DNA of 64,000 bases from DATEPR01 sp963780635 (lineage in GTDB: Bacteria; Actinomycetota; Actinomycetes; Mycobacteriales; Pseudonocardiaceae), in the NCBI GenBank assembly GCA_963780635.1, contig CAWACW010000002.1, positions 1 to 64,000 of the forward strand, in the 5' to 3' direction. The position numbers and the translations under genes are program-made. The notes under the pieces are model-generated. The model saw only the letters and a list, made by a program, of their open reading frames with translations, had not been told where the DNA came from and made no database searches. Shown in pieces: positions 57,213 through 64,000 of this stretch. Within the stretch, counting starts at the first letter, position 1. Each line of letters opens with the position of its first letter.

Positions 57213-58037
57213 GTGCGCTACACCTGTTGTTGGTGTCGCGGCAGGCTTTTGTGCGTTTGGTGCAACGGTTGGTGTTGTGCCAGCTGCTGGTGGAAGGGCA
57301 TCTGCCAGTGCTGCGAGGGTGAGGGCACCATGTCATCGCCCTGCAGCCCGAACCACTTGCACGAACAGGAAGTCGCAGAAAGCAGTGTGCGGAACGATCC
57401 TGGCCTAGAGCCGGCCACTTCGGTCGACCAACGACCGACGGGCGTGCGATCAGCTATCGGTGCCATCGCACTCTGTCTGGTCGTCGCTGCCGCACTGACT
57501 GGATGCGCCACTACCACCACCGGTATAGCCACGCGCACTACAAGCGGGCGTCCGGCCGTCAGGCAACTGGCGATACCGCACGCACCGAAGGTTGTCCGGC
57601 CTCTCGACCCGTCCGCCATGGTGTCCGCACCGTGCACCTCACTAACCACGACCGAACTTGTAACTCTGGACGTCACCCGGCCGATAAGCGTTGCCCACAG
57701 CGCAACTGCTGGTACCCGTTGCACCTGGACGGGTGATTCCGGTGGCAGCGTGGGAGTGTCCTGGATCTCCGCCGACAGCAACGGACTGTCTGACCTGTAC
57801 GCACAACAGTCGATTTACGGATACTGGCAACCGACCTCCGTTGCCGGCTATCCAGCCGTGTATGGCGATCCGTTGGGTGATCAACGACCACACGGCGAAT
57901 GTGTGCTGAACGTCGGGGCCAACGATCATCTGCTCTTCTTCGTTCAGTACGAGCGGCCGCTCGAGCCCGCGAAGGGTTGTCCGCTGGCGGCCTCGGCGGC
58001 GGCGGACGTGATCGCCAATCTGAAGGCGACGGCATGA
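57213..58037 (+). CDS. DUF3558-like lipoprotein with Cys-rich N-terminus
   Basis: The C-terminal 210 residues form a lipoprotein: signal SAIGAIALCLVVAAALTGC with lipobox LTGC, then the DUF3558-like pattern LDPSAMVSAPCTSLT, GTRCTWTGDSGGSVGVSW and GECVLNVGANDHLLFFVQY. These extracytoplasmic proteins are typical of Pseudonocardiales; their function is poorly known. The frame starts earlier, at a GTG at 57213 with GGAG 6 bases upstream, adding a Cys-rich stretch (YTCCWCRGRLLCVWCNGWCC, then CQCCEGEG) that resembles DnaJ-type zinc knuckles. An ATG at 57330 or a GTG near the signal would give a normal lipoprotein. The stop overlaps the next ATG (ATGA). Confidence 0.6.
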   Translation: MRYTCCWCRGRLLCVWCNGWCCASCWWKGICQCCEGEGTMSSPCSPNHLHEQEVAESSVRNDPGLEPATSVDQRPTGVRSAIGAIALCLVVAAALTGCATTTTGIATRTTSGRPAVRQLAIPHAPKVVRPLDPSAMVSAPCTSLTTTELVTLDVTRPISVAHSATAGTRCTWTGDSGGSVGVSWISADSNGLSDLYAQQSIYGYWQPTSVAGYPAVYGDPLGDQRPHGECVLNVGANDHLLFFVQYERPLEPAKGCPLAASAAADVIANLKATA

Positions 58038-59059
58038 CGGTGTCGACGAGCGACGACGCGCGGGCGGCGGTCACGTCGCGGGTGATCAGCCTGCGACCAA
58101 GTTGGGGTCCGATTCTGATCGGACTTGTCGTAGCGGTCGCGCCGCCAACTGGATGCGCCACCAGCGCCTCCGGTACAGCGACGCCGTCGGTGGCAGATCA
58201 TCGCCAGGCACCACCACAAGCGCACAAAGTCCCGTCATCAGGACAAGCACCCAAAGTCCAGAAGCCATTGGATCCGACCGCCATGGTTGGCTCCCCATGC
58301 ACATCTCTGACCATGGCCAACGTTCGCAACATCGGCATCGGCAGTGCGATGGCGAAAACCGACAAGGACACTCTCGGAAGCGGCTGCACGTGGGCAGGCG
58401 AGAGCGACGGCATCCTGAACATCAACTGGGAAACCATCAACAAGCGCGGGCTCGGCGATCTGTACAGCAACCAGTCCTCTTTCGCCTACTGGATCTCGAC
58501 GACTCTCGGTGGATATCCGGGCGTGTACGCGGATCCAACCAGCGATGAGCGAGCGGCTGGCGACTGCCTGCTGAACGTCGGAGTTAACGCCCGCCTGACG
58601 TTCTTCATTGAATACAGCGACCCCCTGGAGCCGGATCTTGGGTGCCAGACCGCGGCGACAGCGGCAGCTGACGTGATCACCAATCTGAAGGCCGCACGCG
58701 TGATGGCGTTGATGACACCGCAAGTGACCCGTGCGAACTTCCACACCCTGGCCAGACGGACGCGAGGCTTCGCGCTCGCGCAGCCCAGGGCGCACGACTT
58801 GTACGACTGCTATCAGGGCGTCAGGGCTCGGTCCCTATGGAAGTTGGCCAATGGCATCCAGTCCGGGTGGCGCACTGATGCTGCCGACGCTGCGGGTCCG
58901 AGGTTGCCTCCTCTCGCCGTGAACCTGTTTCGCTGCCGGAACAACTCGCCCAACCGTCCAAGATCTGATCTCGCTTCAGGTCGTGAGATTCCATACCGCG
59001 GTGACCGAGTTGGTCTCATCCTGCACATCCGATCGCAGTTCACTAGTGGAGCATCGTGA
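58034..59059 (+). CDS. Second DUF3558-like lipoprotein with extended tail
   Basis: Paralogue of the preceding gene. A signal peptide (PSWGPILIGLVVAVAPPTGC, lipobox PTGC) is followed by the matching pattern LDPTAMVGSPCTSLT, SGCTWAGESDGILNINW, YPGVYADPTSDERAAGDC and NVGVNARLTFFIEY. The paralogue stops at DVIANLKATA; here the frame passes the same point (DVITNLKAAR) and runs on for about 115 residues of Arg-rich, unfamily-like sequence to TGA 59059, overlapping the sensor-protein GTG. The tail may be former intergenic DNA read after loss of a stop codon. The ATG at 58034 overlaps the upstream stop. Confidence 0.65.
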   Translation: MTVSTSDDARAAVTSRVISLRPSWGPILIGLVVAVAPPTGCATSASGTATPSVADHRQAPPQAHKVPSSGQAPKVQKPLDPTAMVGSPCTSLTMANVRNIGIGSAMAKTDKDTLGSGCTWAGESDGILNINWETINKRGLGDLYSNQSSFAYWISTTLGGYPGVYADPTSDERAAGDCLLNVGVNARLTFFIEYSDPLEPDLGCQTAATAAADVITNLKAARVMALMTPQVTRANFHTLARRTRGFALAQPRAHDLYDCYQGVRARSLWKLANGIQSGWRTDAADAAGPRLPPLAVNLFRCRNNSPNRPRSDLASGREIPYRGDRVGLILHIRSQFTSGAS

Positions 59060-61704
59060 CGAAACACGCCTCCGATCAGCCCCGGTCGCGCTGGAAGTTG
59101 CTCCGTCCCAACCAGGTCGTGTCGATCAAGAGGCGGGTCATCCGGGTCGCGCTCATCCCCGACACTGCGTTGATCCTGCTATGGGTTTTGGCGTTTCTGT
59201 ATCTGGGCGGCACTGGCTTCTACGACCAGAAGGTGGCCAGCAGTGTGCGGGAGGTTTCGATCCCGGCTGTCACCGGGTTGTCGTCCGTAGAGACGGAAAG
59301 TCAGCTGAGCCAGGCGTACCTGGCCAACCGGCAGAGCGGCCTCCAGCGCTTGCTGTCGCAGCAGAAGCAGACCGACCGGGGGCTGTCCGCGATGCGGGCG
59401 GCCGCTGGTGACGCGTTGGCACATGCACCGCAGTCGATCGTGACCAGGATGGACACGCTGGTCGGCTACATTGACCAACTGCCCGACGTCCGCGGCCGCG
59501 TCGACGCCGGGATTGCCACAACGTCGGAGGTCGCGACGTTCTATGGCCAACTGCTGGACGCGGCGACCGATCTGTTCGGCGATCAGGCCCGGGTTGTTCC
59601 AGACGCCTCCGTCGTGCCCGGAGCGATCGCTGCCACCGCCGTGTTCCACATCACTGACTTAGCCGCCCGAGCGGGCTCGTTGATCTCAGGTGCCCTGGCT
59701 GCGGGCAGACTCGACGAGGCCGACTACCTCGAGTTCGCCAACCTGGTCGGGGCCTACCACGCTCTGCTCAGCACGACCGCGCCGGACCTGCGGCCCGATG
59801 TCCAAATCAGTTACCGCACGCTCACCGGCACCGCAGCGTGGCGCGGCTTGGTCGCCGCAGAGGACGCGATCATCGTGCGCGGTCCGTGGTCGGGCGGAGT
59901 GCCGCCCGATCTGCCCGTCACTGCTGTGTCCTGGCAGAGCCTGACCGGCAGGGTCAACACCGCGCTGACCGACATGACGATCACCCAGGCCGACCAAGTC
60001 TCGGCGCAAGCCTTGTCCGACGGCAACCACCAGCTGATCGAACTGGGCATCGTATTGGCGGCCGCGCTGGTGGTGGTCGTCGGCTCGATCTGGTGGGCTC
60101 GGCGGCAGTCCACGCAGTTGGTGGACAGCGCACTGGTGACCCGGTTGGGCCATTTGCGCCAGGATGCCCAGGACCTGGTCGGCACACAGCTGCCCGCCAT
60201 CGTCGAGCGGTTGCGCGCGGGCGAAGCGGTGGACATCGAGGACGAGCTGGGGAAACTGCGCTACGGCGCGGGTAACGGAGACGGCGAGGCCATTGAGGGC
60301 GATGAGATCGATCAGGTTGCCGTAGCCATTAATGACGTGCTTCGCCAGGCCGCTACGTCCGCTGCTGGCGAAGCGCAGTCCCGAAACGCGTTCCGCGTCG
60401 CGTTTCAGGGGATCGCGCGGCGCAACCTGCGTCCACTGTCCCAACTGCTCGCCTTGCTGGACAAGCTGGAGCACTCCGAGCAGGATCCCGAGTCACTCAA
60501 GCGGCTGTACGATCTGGACCACGAAGCGACCCGCGCCCGCCGCGGCGCTGAGAACCTGATCATCTTGTCCGGCGGCAGTCTGCACCAGCATCTGCCTGGG
60601 CCAATCCGGATACTGGCGATTCTGCGCTCTGCCATCTCCGAGACTAGCGACTACCGCCGTGTGAAGTTGACGGCGGTGCCCGATGTCGCCATCGCCCGGG
60701 ACGCCGTGAAGGTCGTGATTCACCTGCTCGCGGAGTTGCTGGACAACGCGGCAACCTTCTCCCGGTCCCACGAGGTGCGAGTCAGCAGCAGGCAAGTGCC
60801 GAGCGGCATCATCATCGAAGTCGATGACTGCGGCGTCGGCATCAACCCCGAACGCATGCAACAAGTGAACGAGATGTTGGCCAACCCGCCCGAGGAGGAC
60901 GTGACGGCCATCGGTGACGGGTCCCAGCTGGGATTCTGGGTGATCGCCTCGTTGATCAGGCGGTTCAGATTCAGGGTTCAGCTGCAGGACTCTCCCTACG
61001 GTGGCGTCCAGGCGGTAGTCCTCGTCCCCAACAAGCTGCTAGCCGGTACCAGCGCGCTCCCCGACGGGGCGGCGATCAAGGGCGTGGGCGGAGCTCACTG
61101 GGGCGCCCGCGCCCTCCCCGCGGCGGCACCAAGTGACTTGCACGAGCCGCCGACCGACGCCGACCCCGAGGCGACCAGCCAGATGCCGCCCATCGACACG
61201 CCGGAGGCGGCCGCGGTGGGCTCCCCTACCGCAGCCGATGCGCTGCCACGCCGGCAGCCGGGAATCCAGACCGGCAGGAATCCACACGGCAGCACGACGC
61301 AAGCCGGCCCGGCATCGCCGATAGCCCTCGCGGACGGCGGGACCAGCGGGCGGAACTGGCCCCCGGCTGAGAGCCAACGCCGGGACCCGGCTCACGCGCC
61401 GTCGGGGCCCGACGTGGTGGCGCCCAGCGGCACCCCTCGGTGGCCCACCGCCCACGAGGCGAATGAGCAGGCATCGGGCACGTTGCCTGCACTGCCGCGG
61501 CGATCACCCGGTACGCAACTGCACGACTCGCTCAGGGAGCAGCCAGCGGGTGAGCAGCGGATCGGCAGTGAGCGTGACGCAAGCGGATCCATGGCTCCAG
61601 TGGGCAGTCAGCTGTCGGCATTCCAACGCGGTTCGGTCGCCGGGCGCAGCGCCGGGGCAAACCACGAAGTTTTTCCGAGGACGAGGGCAGGCGAGGACGG
61701 ATGA
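59056..61704 (+). CDS. cvnA: Conservon sensor protein (CvnA-like, NIT + HATPase)
   Basis: An 882-residue membrane sensor. Helix 1 (IPDTALILLWVLAFLYLGG, about residues 36-54) and helix 2 (LIELGIVLAAALVVVVGSIW, about residues 328-347) bound an external region resembling a nitrate/nitrite-sensing domain (QLSQAYLANRQSGLQRLLSQ). Inside are a HAMP-like linker, helices with FRVAFQGIARRNLRPLSQLL, and a histidine-kinase-type ATPase with N box LLAELLDNAATFS and G1 box DDCGVGI. No typical phosphoacceptor His box was identified. The last 230 residues are Pro/Ala/Ser-rich. In conservons this protein works with three small partners, encoded next, like a eukaryotic-style membrane signalling complex. The GTG overlaps the lipoprotein stop. 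Confidence 0.8.
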   Translation: MTKHASDQPRSRWKLLRPNQVVSIKRRVIRVALIPDTALILLWVLAFLYLGGTGFYDQKVASSVREVSIPAVTGLSSVETESQLSQAYLANRQSGLQRLLSQQKQTDRGLSAMRAAAGDALAHAPQSIVTRMDTLVGYIDQLPDVRGRVDAGIATTSEVATFYGQLLDAATDLFGDQARVVPDASVVPGAIAATAVFHITDLAARAGSLISGALAAGRLDEADYLEFANLVGAYHALLSTTAPDLRPDVQISYRTLTGTAAWRGLVAAEDAIIVRGPWSGGVPPDLPVTAVSWQSLTGRVNTALTDMTITQADQVSAQALSDGNHQLIELGIVLAAALVVVVGSIWWARRQSTQLVDSALVTRLGHLRQDAQDLVGTQLPAIVERLRAGEAVDIEDELGKLRYGAGNGDGEAIEGDEIDQVAVAINDVLRQAATSAAGEAQSRNAFRVAFQGIARRNLRPLSQLLALLDKLEHSEQDPESLKRLYDLDHEATRARRGAENLIILSGGSLHQHLPGPIRILAILRSAISETSDYRRVKLTAVPDVAIARDAVKVVIHLLAELLDNAATFSRSHEVRVSSRQVPSGIIIEVDDCGVGINPERMQQVNEMLANPPEEDVTAIGDGSQLGFWVIASLIRRFRFRVQLQDSPYGGVQAVVLVPNKLLAGTSALPDGAAIKGVGGAHWGARALPAAAPSDLHEPPTDADPEATSQMPPIDTPEAAAVGSPTAADALPRRQPGIQTGRNPHGSTTQAGPASPIALADGGTSGRNWPPAESQRRDPAHAPSGPDVVAPSGTPRWPTAHEANEQASGTLPALPRRSPGTQLHDSLREQPAGEQRIGSERDASGSMAPVGSQLSAFQRGSVAGRSAGANHEVFPRTRAGEDG

Positions 61705-62132
61705 CAGACGGTGCCACTGCGGACGCGACCGTTGACTGGTTGCTCGACGACATGGTCAAGCAGGCCGCCGACATACGCCACGCGGCAGTGGTGTCCACCG
61801 ACGGCATGACCGTCCTCCGGGCCGCGGAGCTGGCCCGCGACGACGCCGACCAACTTGCCGCGATCACCAGCGGGATGCAAAGTCTCGCCAAACATGCAGG
61901 TCTGCACTTCGCCCAGGGCGCGGTCCGTCAGCTGTTCGTCGAGTTCGACCTGGGCTACCTCGTGGTGACCGCGGCAGGGTCAAACGCCTGCCTGGTGGTG
62001 CTGACCGAGCCGAAGGCCGAACTCGGCCAGATTGCCTACGACATGAACCGCATGGTGCAGCGAGTGGGCGAACATCTGGGCGTCGAAACGCGCGGCACGG
62101 CAGTCACCGCGCCGGACGGCCTGAGGGCGTAG
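61701..62132 (+). CDS. cvnB: Roadblock/LC7 protein (CvnB-like)
   Basis: A 143-residue roadblock/LC7-fold protein: WLLDDMVKQAADIRHAAVVS, GMTVLRAAEL, then FVEFDLGYLVVTAAGSNACL and AYDMNRMVQRVGEHLG. In conservons this partner is thought to regulate the GTPase CvnD and to bind the sensor CvnA. The ATG overlaps the sensor stop (ATGA), ensuring coupled translation. Length and fold pattern match the family. Confidence 0.85.
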   Translation: MTDGATADATVDWLLDDMVKQAADIRHAAVVSTDGMTVLRAAELARDDADQLAAITSGMQSLAKHAGLHFAQGAVRQLFVEFDLGYLVVTAAGSNACLVVLTEPKAELGQIAYDMNRMVQRVGEHLGVETRGTAVTAPDGLRA

Positions 62133-62136
62133 CCCG

Positions 62137-62505
62137 GTGCCCGGGCAGGAGAGGGGTTCAGACGCGGCGACCGATCGGTTGGTGCGTCCTTACTCGCTTG
62201 CCGGCGGGCGCACCAGCACCACCTACAGCGCACTGGATATCGCCACGCAGGTCATCCAATCCAGGAAGTTCTATGACCGGGCGGGCCTCGAGCCGGAGCA
62301 CGATGCGATCATCGAGCTGTGTGAACAGCCGAGAGCGGTGGCCGAGGTGGCGTCCGCAATGGACATGCCGTTGCTGCCAGCCAAAATCCTGCTGGAAGAT
62401 CTGATCGACTGCGGGGCGCTCGAGGCGGGATCACGCGTGCAGGACACGTCGCCCGCGAACCTCGAGCTGATGGAGAAGATTCTCAAGCACTTGCGACAGC
62501 TGTAG
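62137..62505 (+). CDS. cvnC: DUF742 protein (CvnC-like)
   Basis: A 122-residue DUF742 protein. Its signature is the N-terminal RLVRPYSLAGGRTSTTYSAL, followed by a winged-helix-like part: IIELCEQPRAVAEVASAMDM, PAKILLEDLIDCGAL. It is the third conservon component, with no known catalytic activity; a DNA- or protein-binding role is assumed. It lies 4 bases after the roadblock gene and 11 bases before the GTPase gene. Confidence 0.85.
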   Translation: MPGQERGSDAATDRLVRPYSLAGGRTSTTYSALDIATQVIQSRKFYDRAGLEPEHDAIIELCEQPRAVAEVASAMDMPLLPAKILLEDLIDCGALEAGSRVQDTSPANLELMEKILKHLRQL

Positions 62506-62516
62506 TCCAAAGGACG

Positions 62517-63089
62517 GTGCGTGTGATCCCTCAGCCGCTCAAGTTGGTGGTAGCCGGCGGCTTCGGCAGCGGTAAGACCACGCTGGTCGGCGCGGTGAGC
62601 GAAGTCCCGCCTCTGCGCACTGAGGAGGTGCTCACCGACGCCAGCGTCGGCGTCGACGACCTGTTTGGCATCGAGGATAAGTGGTGCACTACCGTCGCGC
62701 TGGACTTCGGTCGGATCACGATAGACCCGGAGCACGTCCTGTACCTGTTCGGCACCCCAGGACAGGACAGATTCTGGTTCATGTGGGATGAGCTGGCCCG
62801 AGGCGCGCTGGGCGCGATCGTGCTGGTCGACACACGGCGGCTGGACAAGGGTTTCGCCGCCATCGACTTCTTTGAGAACCGACGTATCCCTTTTGTCGTG
62901 GCGGTCAACCTGTTCGATGGCGAGTGCCTTTACAGCGTCACCGACGTCCGCGATGCGCTGCAGCTGGACGCGTCTGTCCCGATCGTGCGATGCGACGTGC
63001 GCCGAACCGAAGAGGCCAAGGTCGCACTGATCACCCTGGCCAACCTGGTGATCTCGCAGCTCAAGGCCGCCGCGACCAGCGACGGATGA
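62517..63089 (+). CDS. cvnD: Conservon GTPase (CvnD-like)
   Basis: A 190-residue small GTPase. P-loop G1 LVVAGGFGSGKTTLVGAV (about residues 9-26), switch region TDASVGVDDLFGIEDKW, G3 LYLFGTPGQDRFWFMW, and a G4-like VAVNLFDG. This is the ATP/GTP-binding output component of the conservon; GDP/GTP cycling is presumably controlled by the roadblock partner. Two GTGs (62517 and 62523) are possible; AGGA 8 bases before the second favours 62523. It ends 16 bases before the convergent tryptophanase gene. Confidence 0.85.
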   Translation: MRVIPQPLKLVVAGGFGSGKTTLVGAVSEVPPLRTEEVLTDASVGVDDLFGIEDKWCTTVALDFGRITIDPEHVLYLFGTPGQDRFWFMWDELARGALGAIVLVDTRRLDKGFAAIDFFENRRIPFVVAVNLFDGECLYSVTDVRDALQLDASVPIVRCDVRRTEEAKVALITLANLVISQLKAAATSDG

Positions 63090-63105
63090 CGGACCAGCCA
63101 GGTTT

Positions 63106-64000
63106 TCAGGTCAGCTGCTTCAGCCGCACCTTGAAGTGCCTCAATACTTTTGGCGCGTGCGTGATGCGATACCCCGGCACGCGTTCGGGGTGCTGGGCGA
63201 TGCACGCGACGACGTCCGCCACGTACGCCAGGTGGCTCGCCGTGTAGACACGCCGCGGGATTGCCAGCCGAACGAGTTCCGCCGGTGCGGGGACGATCAC
63301 CTCATGTTGTTCATTCAGTTGCGCCAGATACAGCGACCCCAGTTCACTACACCGGATCCCGCCATCCAGGTACAGCTGACACGCCAACGCGTGGCCCGGG
63401 AACCGGCCGGGTGGCAGGTGCGACAACAGCCGGCCCGCGTCGAGGTACACGGCGTGGATCCCGGTGGGCGCGACCGTGCTCACGCCCGCCTTGTTGATCA
63501 TTTCGGCCAGCTGCGCGGTGGCGTTGGCGCGGGACCTCAGGTAATCGGGCTGCACAACTTCACGTAGGCCCTGTGCCAGACATTCCAGTTCATGCCCGGC
63601 CAAGCCACCGTAGGTTGTGAACCCCTCGGTGAGAATCAAGTCTTCCTCGCAGCGCTGGGCCAGGTCCGGGTCGCGCAGCCCGATGATCGCGCCTTCGGCC
63701 GACAGACCGTCCTTCTTCAGACTGGCCACGCAGCCATCCGCCAGCTGGAACGCTTCGGTGGCCACCTCCTGCGGGGTGCGGTCGGCGTAGCCGGACTCGC
63801 GTTGTATGACCAGCCACGCGTTTTCCGCAAATCGCGCCGCGTCAAGAAAGAACGACACACCATGCCGGCGACACAGGTCACCGGTGGCCCTGATGTTGGA
63901 CATGGAGACGGGTTGACCGCCGCCCCCGTTGTTCGTGATCGTCAGTAGCACGAGACCGACCCGCGCCCCGTCCGGCCCCGACAGCAACTCTTCCAGGCCG
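63106..64000 (-). CDS. tnaA: Tryptophanase/beta-eliminating lyase, partial (5' end outside window)
   Basis: The C-terminal 295 or so residues of a PLP-dependent lyase. Motifs: ITNNGGGGQPVSMSNIRATG, VSFFLDAARFAENAWLV (the Asp-Ala-Ala-Arg of the cofactor pocket), VASLKKDGLSAEG with the Schiff-base Lys, TTYGGLAGHELECLA, and LVRLAIPRRVYTASHLAYV. This pattern is that of tryptophanase, which splits tryptophan to indole, pyruvate and ammonia; tyrosine phenol-lyase is the close alternative. The N-terminus lies beyond base 64000. It is convergent with the conservon and shows no frameshift. Confidence 0.85.
   Translation of the reverse strand, partial: GLEELLSGPDGARVGLVLLTITNNGGGGQPVSMSNIRATGDLCRRHGVSFFLDAARFAENAWLVIQRESGYADRTPQEVATEAFQLADGCVASLKKDGLSAEGAIIGLRDPDLAQRCEEDLILTEGFTTYGGLAGHELECLAQGLREVVQPDYLRSRANATAQLAEMINKAGVSTVAPTGIHAVYLDAGRLLSHLPPGRFPGHALACQLYLDGGIRCSELGSLYLAQLNEQHEVIVPAPAELVRLAIPRRVYTASHLAYVADVVACIAQHPERVPGYRITHAPKVLRHFKVRLKQLT

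Noticed and set aside
1..64000. CRISPR array
   Set aside because: No set of regularly spaced identical repeats was seen; the repeats found are single palindromes or protein-level modules.
1..64000. tRNA or rRNA genes, including a tRNA attachment site
   Set aside because: No cloverleaf-like sequence with conserved T-loop bases was noticed near either element edge. A tRNAscan run would be decisive.

Overview
The window is high-GC actinobacterial DNA. Tandem DUF3558-type lipoproteins, a complete conservon (cvnABCD-type operon), an XRE-TPR regulator beside an S-adenosylmethionine methyltransferase, a DUF4913 protein and an SCO6880-family transfer protein together suggest the order Pseudonocardiales; this rests on gene content only, and no rRNA or tRNA gene was seen. 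GTG starts and 4-base ATGA/GTGA stop-start overlaps are common.

Layout. (1) 1-3.0 kb: decayed genes (frameshifted methyltransferase, MFS exporter with three frameshifts, 5'-truncated and frameshifted thiolase) and a 27-bp-arm palindrome at 622-684. The thiolase is cut at about 3005, where a DnaB-N-like gene that also looks truncated begins. This looks like an edge or deletion scar of a mobile element. (2) About 3.0-48.6 kb: a conjugative-element backbone, almost all on the minus strand and read from 48.6 kb leftward. First comes a type IV secretion block: ParA-like P-loop protein, VirB2-like and VirB6/TrbL-like membrane proteins, SCO6880-type protein, VirB4-like and VirD4-like ATPases. A DUF4913 protein and a small protein follow. 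Next are four consecutive giant genes of about 2,180-2,290 codons each: an N6-adenine methylase/SF2 helicase (DarB-like), an SF1 UvrD-like helicase with long appendages, a protein of no recognised family, and a DnaG-type primase. Downstream come a DUF6292-like protein, a lipoprotein, a transglycosylase/NlpC-P60 hydrolase (VirB1-like), an MFS exporter and a secreted alpha/beta hydrolase. No relaxase, integrase or partition pair is visible, so the element is incomplete here or uses unfamiliar proteins. (3) 48.6-54.2 kb: a LuxR-type ATPase regulator flanked by gene-poor DNA with strong inverted repeats and protein remnants. (4) 54.2-64 kb: plus-strand, chromosome-like genes: XRE-TPR regulator, SAM methyltransferase, zinc-ribbon protein, two lipoproteins and the conservon, then a convergent tryptophanase cut by the window end.

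How the genes may work together: the secretion block would make the transfer channel, with the lysozyme-like enzyme opening peptidoglycan. The methylase-helicase, SF1 helicase, primase and DnaB-N protein look like a replication, transfer and anti-restriction set. The most novel feature is the four-giant array, because the third and fourth giants, and part of the second, share several internal repeat modules that I cannot assign to any named family.

Caution: many genes carry one-base frameshifts, densest at 30.2-32.3 kb and in the first 3 kb. Both insertions and deletions occur. Sequencing error and real decay cannot be separated from one sequence.
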